A DNA stretch of 6,031 nt from CAZZEX01 sp964653285 (GCA_964653285.1 CAZZEX010000170.1:1-6031); one strand, 5' to 3'; shown: positions 1 through 5,354, counted from the first letter of the stretch. Numbers and translations: made by a program. Notes: generated from the letters alone by a model not told the origin.

Positions 1-1123
1 TGAGGAACTGAGCCACCAGGTGCGCATCCCCCTGCTCGACGTTGAAGGCCAGGACACCGCCCCGTTTCTCAGGATTGAGCGGCCCGTACACCCGCACTCC
101 CTCAATAGCCTGCAACCCTTCCAGCGCATATCCGGTCAGCGCCCTCTCGTGCGCTCGCACCTGCGCCATCCCGATCCGTTCCAGGTAGTCCACGGCCCCT
201 TCCAGACGCTTACCCGTGCGCAGGTCTGTGGCCCCGCCCAGCGCGATCCCGCCGCAGACGTTGGCGGTGCCAGCCTCAAATTTCCAGGGTAGTTTGTTCC
301 AGGTGGCGTGCTCCAGCGTCACGTCGGCGATCATGTCCCCGCCGTAGAGGAAGGGGGTCATCTCTTCCAGCAACTCTCGCCGGCCATACAGCGCCCCGAT
401 GCCCATCGGGGCCAACATCTTGTGCCCGGAGAGGACGAAAAAGTCGCAGCCGATTTCTTTGACGTTCACGGGCATGTGCGGCGCCGACTGCGCACCATCC
501 ACCAGGAACAACGCCCCGGCCTGGTGGGCCAGGCGACCAATCTCCCGCACCGGATTGATAGTGCCCAGTACGTTGGAGACGTGGGCGCAGCAGACCAGCC
601 TGGTGCGCCCGGTGATCGCTTCACTCAACTGCTCCAGATCCAGGCTTCCATCATCGTGGATGCCGGCGACCTTGATGGTCACGCCGGCCCGCTGGCGCAC
701 CATCTGCCAGGGCACCAGGTCCGAGTGGTGCTCCATCACGGTGACCACCACTTCGTCGCCACGACGCAAGCGGGTCCGCTCGCTCTGGCCGGACAACAGC
801 GAAGAGGCCACCAGGTTGATCGCTTCAGTGCTGTTGCGCACGAAGACGATTTCCCCGCCATCGTCGGCGCCGATGAAGCGGGCCACGTTCTCGTGAGCCT
901 GCTCGTACAGTTCCGTTGCCTCCTGCCCCAGCGTGTGGGACGAGCGATGAACGTTGGCGTTGTAGGTGCAGTAGAACTCCTGGATGGTGCGCAGCACCTG
1001 GCGCGGCTTTTGCGTCGTGGCGGCGTTGTCGAAGTAGATCAGCGGCTGGCCCCCGATCTTGCGCTGCAAGATAGGGAAGTCGGCGCGTATGGTCTGCACG
1101 TTCAGGGTGGATGTTTCCCTCAT
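1..1123 (-). CDS. sufS: SufS-type cysteine desulfurase, 3' end cut by window edge
   Basis: PLP-dependent class V aminotransferase-fold enzyme that takes sulfur from L-cysteine (giving alanine) as an enzyme persulfide for Fe-S cluster assembly in the cytoplasm. The frame reads 374 codons from ATG at 1123 to the left edge. Visible family marks are FPIL near residue 16, YFDNAATTQKP at 30-40, NVHRSSHTLG at 57-66, the EHHSDLVPW motif at 131-139, VDGAQSAPH at 209-216, and SGHKM at 232-236 with K235 as the Schiff-base lysine, then LYGGDMI and FEAGTANV. SufS proteins are usually about 400-415 residues, so roughly 30-40 are missing. The catalytic-Cys segment (RTGxHC) should begin just beyond the edge and cannot be checked. 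The start has an AGGA ten bases upstream. It lies only 4 nt after the stop of the chimeric cysK/arsM frame, so the two are probably cotranscribed. The group II (SufS) call rests on the motifs; CsdA is the close alternative. Confidence 0.93.
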   Translation of the reverse strand, partial: MRETSTLNVQTIRADFPILQRKIGGQPLIYFDNAATTQKPRQVLRTIQEFYCTYNANVHRSSHTLGQEATELYEQAHENVARFIGADDGGEIVFVRNSTEAINLVASSLLSGQSERTRLRRGDEVVVTVMEHHSDLVPWQMVRQRAGVTIKVAGIHDDGSLDLEQLSEAITGRTRLVCCAHVSNVLGTINPVREIGRLAHQAGALFLVDGAQSAPHMPVNVKEIGCDFFVLSGHKMLAPMGIGALYGRRELLEEMTPFLYGGDMIADVTLEHATWNKLPWKFEAGTANVCGGIALGGATDLRTGKRLEGAVDYLERIGMAQVRAHERALTGYALEGLQAIEGVRVYGPLNPEKRGGVLAFNVEQGDAHLVAQFL

Positions 1124-1127
1124 CTGT

Positions 1128-1643
1128 TTAATTTCCTGCAACGTGTGTCTTATGAGCCTTCACCTGAACACTGATGATTTTGCCTCTCAGTGCTTCGCTC
1201 ATCCCGGGCTCGTCGAAAGCATGCTCGGCGACGATGGTCACGTCCTGGAAGCCTGCCCTCCTGATCGTCTCCAGGTATGTTTCCCTTTCGAGTGCCCCCG
1301 CGATACATCTGGCCCACGCTTCGAAACTCCGTCTGATCTCCTCCGGAAGGCCCCTTTCGGTGACCAGATCGGAGATCAACATTCTGCCGCCGGGTTTCAG
1401 CACTCGAAAGGCCTCCCGGTAGACCGCCTCCTTGTCCGGCGACAGGTTGACGACCTTGATCAGCCCCGCCTTCTCCGCCGCCTCGATCATGCTCACGCCG
1501 ATGCGGTCCTTGACACTTCCCAGCGGGTTGAAGTATTCCATCTTGGCCACCACGGCAGCCTCCAGGCCCTTCGTCACCCTGTTCAGCCTCACCAGAGGCG
1601 TGTTGCCGATGGTCTCGGTGATGTCTTTGTAAATTCTAGTCAT
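1128..1643 (-). CDS. Chimeric open frame: CysK N-terminus joined to ArsM-like methyltransferase C-terminus
   Basis: A 171-residue frame made of two unrelated halves. Residues 1-63 are the start of O-acetylserine sulfhydrylase (cysteine synthase): IYKDITETIGNTPLVRLNR, then FNPLGSVKDRIG with the PLP lysine at K45, ending in AAEKAGLIK. Residues 64-163 are the C-terminal half of an arsenite-methyltransferase-like protein: NLSPDKEAVYREAFRVLKPG, ISDLV, a Cys in WARCIAGAL (C113), then RRAGFQDV and a closing SVQVKA. The join is near 1454-1457. CysK is normally about 300 residues and ArsM about 260-280, so both are halved. The CysK substrate-binding loop and the ArsM SAM-binding motif I are absent, so neither activity is expected. 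ATG at 1643 follows GGAGG at only 3 nt and overlaps the end of the upstream methyltransferase. The stop TAA is 4 nt before sufS. It could be a deletion scar kept open by chance, a domain-swapped protein, or an assembly join. Confidence 0.85.
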   Translation of the reverse strand: MTRIYKDITETIGNTPLVRLNRVTKGLEAAVVAKMEYFNPLGSVKDRIGVSMIEAAEKAGLIKVVNLSPDKEAVYREAFRVLKPGGRMLISDLVTERGLPEEIRRSFEAWARCIAGALERETYLETIRRAGFQDVTIVAEHAFDEPGMSEALRGKIISVQVKAHKTHVAGN

Positions 1644-1995
1644 GTTCCTCCAACTCCCATGTATATCGCTCATTGTTTTGCGTGTTTGCGATAGGTTTTT
1701 TAGCCACAATTATCTCCGAAGAGATAACATTTGGCACGAATTCTCGTCCTATTTCAGAAAACCTGGCTTGCTTAACGGGGCCTTCCATCAGTACAGGACG
1801 ACAGCCACCTAGCAAATAGGCTCGCCATCGCGCTGGCACTCTCAAGTATAATCTCTCCCACAAGGTGCGACCACTTCGTTCCTTTTTGCTCATGTTTACG
1901 AGCACAAGCCGACCTCCGGGTTTGAGCACTCGCCTGAATTCACTCAGGATGACTGGCATATCTTTCAACGGAATAAGGTCAAGCATTTCGCTCAT
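1636..1995 (-). CDS. N-terminally truncated class I SAM-dependent methyltransferase
   Basis: A 119-residue product matching only the C-terminal half of UbiE/YcgJ-like methyltransferases: LDLIPLKDMPVILSEF at 5-20, RRVLKPGGRLVLVNMSK at 21-37 (the strand and loop after the SAM pocket), then LLGGCRPVLM at 61-70 and FVPNVISSEIIVAKK. Complete relatives are about 200 residues or more and carry the glycine-rich SAM-binding motif I, which is missing, so I do not expect activity. In-frame reading upstream meets a TAG at 2008-2010, a few bases from the inverted-repeat end at 2015, so the break coincides with that element. A GGGA stands about 9 nt before the ATG and translation is possible. The last ~18 residues, after IIVAKKP, look like a non-family tail. 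The TAG stop overlaps the cysK start. Base composition looks more AT-rich than the flanking genes. The native substrate is unknown. Confidence 0.75.
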   Translation of the reverse strand: MSEMLDLIPLKDMPVILSEFRRVLKPGGRLVLVNMSKKERSGRTLWERLYLRVPARWRAYLLGGCRPVLMEGPVKQARFSEIGREFVPNVISSEIIVAKKPIANTQNNERYTWELEEHD

Positions 1996-2014
1996 TGTGT
2001 TACTTCCCTAAAAG

Positions 2015-2157
2015 GTAAGCGTTCACCTTGTCATCTGTCTCCGCGTTCCTACGGCCCTGGTGGATGCTGAAACTTGTTTCGGCTACGCGGGAGCGAGTTC
2101 TCCACCGGCCAGAACGCCAACAAGTTGGCGCTTCCACGACTGGGGGTGAACGCTTAT
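2015..2157. mobile_element. 143-bp segment with 12-bp perfect terminal inverted repeats (IS-end-like or MITE remnant)
   Basis: TAAGCGTTCACC at 2016-2027 is repeated exactly in inverse as GGTGAACGCTTA at 2145-2156. With the flanking base, the left end reads GTAAGCG, which resembles the GTAA-type ends of IS66-family elements; the right end would read ATAAGCG. Between them I recognise no transposase. There is a perfect hairpin, CGCCAAC-AA-GTTGGCG, at 2115-2130. No 8-bp target duplication is visible (cctaaaag on the left, gatgtagt on the right). Gene homology stops at or within a few bases of both ends: the methyltransferase on the low side, the DUF438-like fragment on the high side. The family assignment is inference; the inverted repeat itself is seen directly. 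Confidence 0.45.
2115..2130. repeat. Perfect 7-bp hairpin inside the inverted-repeat segment
   Basis: CGCCAAC, AA, GTTGGCG form a perfect stem with a two-base spacer. Neither strand has a T-run after it, so it is not an intrinsic terminator. It could be a structural or protein-binding site of the small element around it. Confidence 0.4.
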
Positions 2158-2160
2158 GAT

Positions 2161-2220
2161 GTAGTTCCCGCTTTTGTCCCTGACCGGGAAATAGCGGATG
2201 TAGACCTTGCGTGTGTACCT
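2161..2220 (-). pseudogene. Short gene remnant resembling a DUF438/PAS-type domain
   Basis: In a minus frame different from the ferredoxin, about 20 codons read as a fragment with VYIRYFPVRDKSGNY. From memory this resembles the segment before the last strands of PAS-like domains in DUF438 proteins (IRYF.VRD..GNYLG). Directly after the GNY codons the sequence enters the 12-bp inverted repeat at 2145-2156 and the similarity ends. No start codon or complete domain is present, and upstream the frame runs under the ferredoxin gene with no further similarity that I recognise. Function is lost if the reading is right. The match is short, so chance similarity remains possible. Confidence 0.45.
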
Positions 2221-2221
2221 C

Positions 2222-2479
2222 TCAATTCCGTTTTGTGTAATCCTGTCCGGAACCAACGATCTCAAAGGCGCAGGTGATCGCGCTGGTGGGGCAGACCTCT
2301 TCGCACAGGCAGCAGCAGTCGCAAGCCTCAGCGCGAGTGCGGAGACAGGCTTCCGGGCAGGCGAAGATCGGCCCCCGTTCTCCCAGTTGCACGGCCTGGC
2401 AGGAGCAGGCCTCCACGCATAGCCCGCAGAGCGTGCAACGAGTTTCGTCAACCTGGGGCAGGGCCCACGTCCTGTTCAT
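2222..2479 (-). CDS. Cys-rich 2[4Fe-4S] ferredoxin-like protein
   Basis: An 85-residue cytoplasmic electron carrier, or small Fe-S partner subunit, with two CxxCxxCxxxC clusters: C15, C18, C21, C25 and C53, C56, C59, C63 (the last followed by Pro). Six further cysteines (C27, C41, C45, C55, C57, C70) give 14 in all, and 27 residues separate the two cluster motifs, longer than in the smallest clostridial type. I chose ATG at 2479 because AGGAG ends 6 nt upstream; ATGs at 2485 and 2503 lack a properly spaced site. The tail after ITCAFEIV is probably short extra sequence reading into the remnant region. A likely promoter lies just upstream. It sits directly after a Crp/Fnr gene in the same direction, which suggests a redox-responsive role; the partner enzyme is not visible. 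Confidence 0.88.
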   Translation of the reverse strand: MNRTWALPQVDETRCTLCGLCVEACSCQAVQLGERGPIFACPEACLRTRAEACDCCCLCEEVCPTSAITCAFEIVGSGQDYTKRN

Positions 2480-2502
2480 CCTCATCTCCTGTACCCAAAA
2501 CA

Positions 2503-2530
2503 ACCGCCGTTATTGTATCATCAAGGCGGT
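2503..2530. repeat. Inverted repeat ACCGCC-N16-GGCGGT over the ferredoxin promoter
   Basis: ACCGCC at 2503-2508 and GGCGGT at 2525-2530 are perfect inverse copies with 16 A/T-rich bases between them, which contain the candidate -10 box. It could be an operator for a dimeric regulator, possibly the adjacent Crp/Fnr protein, though it does not match the canonical FNR (TTGAT-N4-ATCAA) or CRP (TGTGA-N6-TCACA) site. A terminator is unlikely because the loop is long and no T-run follows. Confidence 0.35.
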
Positions 2531-2540
2531 CGTCTGTCTG
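2512..2540 (-). promoter_or_regulatory. Candidate sigma70-type promoter of the ferredoxin gene
   Basis: On the minus strand TACAAT (2517-2512) is a good -10 box. At a 17-bp spacing stands cagaca (2540-2535), a weak -35. The implied start would leave a leader of about 25 nt before the ferredoxin ATG at 2479. The -10 box lies between the arms of an ACCGCC/GGCGGT inverted repeat. The weak -35 would fit an activated promoter, but this is inference. Confidence 0.35.
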
Positions 2541-2559
2541 TGACAAAAGTCTCTTTTTC

Positions 2560-3219
2560 CTACCTGCCTGTAGCCTCCCGCTCCAGTCCCTCTCGATCCA
2601 CCACGACGACCCGCCCGCGCTCGCGGCGGATCAGTCCGGTGGCAGCGAAGGCCCGCAGCGTGCGCCCCACCATCTCCCGCACGGTGCCGATGTGCGCCGC
2701 GATCTCTTCCTGTGTCCAGCGGTGGGATGGTTGCGCCTCCTCGGCCTGGGCCAACAGGAAACGCGCCAGGCGGGTGCGTACCGTGTGCAAGGCCAGGTCT
2801 TCCACCACGTCGCTCAGACGCCGCACCTCAGATGCCAGGCGCTCCAGGACGGCCAGCGCCACCCCCGGGTGCTCGCGCACGATGCGCCGGAAGTGCTCGC
2901 AGGGGATGACGTAGAACGTGGTATCCGTCACAGCGTCCACGCTGGCCAGGTGGGGCCCGCCGTCGAGCGCGGGGACGAGGCCGAAGGACTCGCCGGGGCC
3001 GAGGTAGGCCAGCACGTGCTCGCGGCCTGCGAGCGACGTCCGGTGGGTCCGCACCACACCCCGGACGACGAAGTACACCGCCTGGCAGAGATCGCCTTCC
3101 AACAGGATCACCTGGCCGGGTGAGAAAGTGCGCTCGTGGATGTGGGGCGCGCTCTCCCGCAAAACGTCGTCGCCGAGTCTGGCAAAGAACGGCAATTGAG
3201 AGAGGTTTTGAACCAACAA
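2560..3219 (-). CDS. Crp/Fnr-family transcriptional regulator
   Basis: A 219-residue DNA-binding regulator. Residues ~8-115 form the cyclic-nucleotide-binding-like beta-barrel (LPFFARLGDDVL, then FSPGQVILLEGD at 32-43, VVRGVVRTHR at 51-60, GPGESFG at 74-80). Residues ~120-155 are the dimerisation helix. Residues 168-200 are a winged helix-turn-helix (WTQEEIAAHIGTVREMVGRTLRAF). The recognition helix has R-E-M-V-G-R at 181-186, like E. coli CRP's RETVGR, which reads TGTGA-type half-sites. The loop GLVPALDGGPHLAS lacks the Arg-Ser of the cAMP phosphate cassette, so cAMP binding is doubtful; there is no N-terminal Cys cluster for an FNR Fe-S centre. The frame opens just after a stop at 3259-3261 and contains no ATG; TTG at 3219 (or 3216) is the only usable in-frame start and has no clear ribosome site. 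It stands between sagB and the ferredoxin. Confidence 0.93.
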   Translation of the reverse strand: MLVQNLSQLPFFARLGDDVLRESAPHIHERTFSPGQVILLEGDLCQAVYFVVRGVVRTHRTSLAGREHVLAYLGPGESFGLVPALDGGPHLASVDAVTDTTFYVIPCEHFRRIVREHPGVALAVLERLASEVRRLSDVVEDLALHTVRTRLARFLLAQAEEAQPSHRWTQEEIAAHIGTVREMVGRTLRAFAATGLIRRERGRVVVVDREGLEREATGR

Positions 3220-3294
3220 TGGCGTCCACGTGCCGCCGGATCGTCTCCACGCCCGGTGCTACCAGGAGGTGGACCGGTTCGGCGTGGGAGTGTG

Positions 3295-3330
3295 GTGACC
3301 AGCACTGTCTCGATCTCCAGTGCCCGTCAC
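3295..3330. repeat. Imperfect inverted repeat, 13-bp arms, between the SagB-type gene and the Crp/Fnr gene
   Basis: GTGACCAGCACTG at 3295-3307 and CAGTGCCCGTCAC at 3318-3330 pair at 11 of 13 positions across a 10-base loop, leaving a 2x2 internal mismatch. It begins 11 bases after the stop of the SagB-type gene and lies 76 bp before the TTG start of the Crp/Fnr gene. No T-run follows on the minus strand, so a Rho-independent terminator is not supported. It could be an RNA 3'-end stem for the upstream gene or an operator of the regulator; the outer GTGAC/GTCAC resemble CRP half-sites but are spaced too far apart. Confidence 0.45.
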
Positions 3331-3341
3331 CTGTCTGATCT

Positions 3342-4070
3342 TTATCTTGGCTTTCCGACGACGGTCATGTAAATCGCGCTCTCTTCGACGCCGTCCACAT
3401 CCAGTAGGGCGTTCACCTCGTCGTCGTACAGCGCTGCAATCTGACAACTACCGAGACCCAGGGCCACCGCCCCCAGCGCGACGTTCTGGGCAATGTGTCC
3501 CGCATCCAGGTAGATGTAGCGGTAGGCCCTCTGCCCGTACTTCCATTTCGAGCGTTCCAGGATCGCTGTCCAGACGAAGACAACGTTGGCCCAGTAGGCG
3601 CTCTTTTGGTCGAGGGCCGCCCGGGCGATGTCCATCCGGAAATCCCCCGTTTTCAGTTGATCGAGTTCGTGCTTCTCGACACCGTAGTGATAGACGCCAG
3701 GCTCGATCCCCTCCACCGCGTGGATCACCAGGTACGTCTCCACCGGGTACAGGGCACCGGCGGAGGGGGCCGTACGAAATCCAAAGCCCTGGCCAATCCG
3801 GGTGATCCCCTGCGCTGCCCAGAGCAGTCGCGACAACTCCGCTTCTTGCAGCGCTGTGTCCTGGAAGCGGCGTACGCTGTGTCGTTGCCTGAGCATCTCC
3901 CAGATGGGCGCGCCGCCTTCTACCTGTGGCGGGCTCAGCGCAATCTTGGGCACCGAGGGATAGCGCTTGTAGGTCGCGGGCTTGCTGGCCCAATCCAGCC
4001 CGTCACCTGGCAGATGGCCGCGCTGGTATTTCGTCTCCCGCTGAAAGGCGTCCCCAATCCCTGGTTTCAT
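3342..4070 (-). CDS. SagB-type FMN-dependent dehydrogenase (nitroreductase fold)
   Basis: A 242-residue oxidoreductase of the SagB/ThcOx branch of the nitroreductase superfamily. In RiPP pathways such enzymes oxidise azolines to azoles with FMN, but many stand-alone members have unknown substrates. Marks seen: the N-terminal FQRETKYQRGH (9-19) typical of SagB proteins, IWEMLRQRHSVRRF ending at 69 (FMN phosphate site), APSAGALYPVETY at 101-113, YRYIYLDAGHIAQN at 183-196 and ALGLGSCQIAALYDDEVN at 203-220, ending in VVGKPR. The length suits the single-domain form. ATG at 4070 is preceded in frame by GTG at 4073; AGGAG lies 10 or 7 nt upstream respectively, so either may be used. No YcaO cyclodehydratase, precursor peptide or transporter is in the window, so a peptide-modifying role is not supported by context. 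The two-component genes upstream may share its transcript across a 165-bp gap. Confidence 0.9.
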   Translation of the reverse strand: MKPGIGDAFQRETKYQRGHLPGDGLDWASKPATYKRYPSVPKIALSPPQVEGGAPIWEMLRQRHSVRRFQDTALQEAELSRLLWAAQGITRIGQGFGFRTAPSAGALYPVETYLVIHAVEGIEPGVYHYGVEKHELDQLKTGDFRMDIARAALDQKSAYWANVVFVWTAILERSKWKYGQRAYRYIYLDAGHIAQNVALGAVALGLGSCQIAALYDDEVNALLDVDGVEESAIYMTVVGKPR

Positions 4071-4238
4071 CACGTCACTTCTCCTGGAACTGCCTGAGGT
4101 TGCTCCATGCTTTACTACTCGGCCCTTGCTCCCAGTCCCCGTCTCGGGGGCGTCCCATGCGGAGAATAACCGCTCAATCAGGGTGAGGTGCTCTCGCTGG
4201 CAACGCCCTTGGGGACGAGGAATGGGTCCTTCTCCGCG

Positions 4239-5354
4239 CTACGCTTCTCCGGCCACCGGCAGCCGAATGGTGAAGGTACTGCCTGCTCCAGGTGCGCTTT
4301 CCACGCTGATTTCGCCGCCGTGAAGGTGGATCAATTCCTGAGCGATGGTCAGCCCCACGCCAATCCCCTGTTGCTCCATCTGTTCCCGACCAATCTGCCG
4401 GAACCGCTGAAAGAGGTGGGACAGCTCCCCAATGGGGATGCCCACTCCTTCGTCGGCTACGGCTACCTCCACCCACCCATCCGCGGCCCGAGCGCTCACC
4501 GTCACCCGTTTTCCCTCGCCTCGGGAGAACTTGATTCCGTTGTCAACCAGCCGGCCCAGCGCATCCCTGAAGAAGGGCTCGCATAGCTCCACCGGGGGCA
4601 GGTCTGGTTCCGCCTTTAACTCCAGGGTCACACCTTGGGCTGCTGCCTGCTTCTCATACTGCTGGAGCACGCCTTTCAGTACCGTATTCAGGTCGGGGTG
4701 CAGACAGACCAGCGTGTGAAACTCCTCTTCTGCCCGGCCGGTGTCCAACCGAATCAGGAGCATGAGGTCCTCCACCAGCCAGTTCAGCCGATCGGCGCCC
4801 CGTTTGATCCCCATCAGGAACTCCTGGAGGTCGTCGGGAGTGAGAGAGGGGACGTCCTCCAATGCCAGTTCGGTGTAGCCACGGACGTAAGTGAGAGGAG
4901 TGCGCAGTTCGTGGCCCAGGATGTTGACGATCTGCCGCTTGAGTTGGTCCAACTTCGCTTCCGTGACCGTCTGAATGGCCCGGGCGCGCCTCAGCTTGCC
5001 GCGGATCGCTGCCACCAGCTCCTGGGGATCGAAGGGCTTGGTGATGTAATCCTCCGCTCCCATGTCTTTCCCCTTCAGCACGTCCTCTTTCTCCGCCTTT
5101 GCAGTCAGGAAGATGAAGGGAATGGGCACCCATTCTGGTTGGGCACGAACCGTCCTATAGAGGGTATACCCGTCCATTCGGGGCATCATGATGTCCGCCA
5201 CGATCAGGTCAGGGTAGACCTCTCCCATCATCTGCAATGCCTGTGCCCCGTCAATGGCGGTGAAGACGGTGTAGCCTTCCCCTTCCAGAATGCCCCGGAT
5301 AGCCGTCAGCAAAGGCTTGTTATCCTCGACAACAAGGATGCGTTGTCCGCTCAT
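4239..5354 (-). CDS. Receiver-first hybrid histidine kinase (REC-HisKA-HATPase)
   Basis: A 371-residue soluble signalling protein. Residues 5-120 are a response-regulator receiver: acidic pair E10-D11, phosphoacceptor D54 in VADIMMPRMDG, T84 and K106 in ITKPFDP. A short coiled linker leads to HisKA with H148 in ILGHELRTPL, then a HATPase_c domain: N-box around N272 (LVDNGIKFS), G1 box DEGVGIP at 301-307, F-box LFQRF and G2 box GIGVGLTI at 330-337. No membrane segment or sensor domain is present, so input probably comes as phosphate on D54 from a partner kinase. The first N-box asparagine position (268) is Arg, while the Mg-binding N272 is kept. ATG at 5354 has GGAGG 7 nt upstream, which fixes the start; the longer in-frame reading to 5606 overlaps the upstream kinase and is rejected. 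It begins 17 bp after that kinase, so the two are an operon. Confidence 0.95.
   Translation of the reverse strand: MSGQRILVVEDNKPLLTAIRGILEGEGYTVFTAIDGAQALQMMGEVYPDLIVADIMMPRMDGYTLYRTVRAQPEWVPIPFIFLTAKAEKEDVLKGKDMGAEDYITKPFDPQELVAAIRGKLRRARAIQTVTEAKLDQLKRQIVNILGHELRTPLTYVRGYTELALEDVPSLTPDDLQEFLMGIKRGADRLNWLVEDLMLLIRLDTGRAEEEFHTLVCLHPDLNTVLKGVLQQYEKQAAAQGVTLELKAEPDLPPVELCEPFFRDALGRLVDNGIKFSRGEGKRVTVSARAADGWVEVAVADEGVGIPIGELSHLFQRFRQIGREQMEQQGIGVGLTIAQELIHLHGGEISVESAPGAGSTFTIRLPVAGEA

Noticed and set aside
308..1174. 288-codon open frame on the plus strand
   Set aside because: Antisense shadow of sufS, which shows continuous cysteine desulfurase motifs on the minus strand.
1644..1709. 22-residue upstream extension of the CysK-ArsM frame
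   Set aside because: It overlaps the methyltransferase gene and is not part of cysteine synthase, whose usual N-terminus begins at ATG 1643.
2545..2557. AAAAG-TCT-CTTTT mini-hairpin after the Crp/Fnr stop
   Set aside because: Almost all A/T stem and no tract beyond it; too weak for a terminator.
2828..3250. 140-codon minus-strand frame overlapping the Crp/Fnr gene
   Set aside because: Arg/Pro-rich out-of-frame reading of a GC-rich gene; only its first few codons matter, for the start-site question.
3495..4097. 200-codon plus-strand frame
   Set aside because: Shadow of the SagB-type gene; no family resemblance.
4137..4149. CCCCG-TCT-CGGGG hairpin after the hybrid kinase gene
   Set aside because: Only a 5-bp stem and no T-run on the minus strand, so not a supported terminator.
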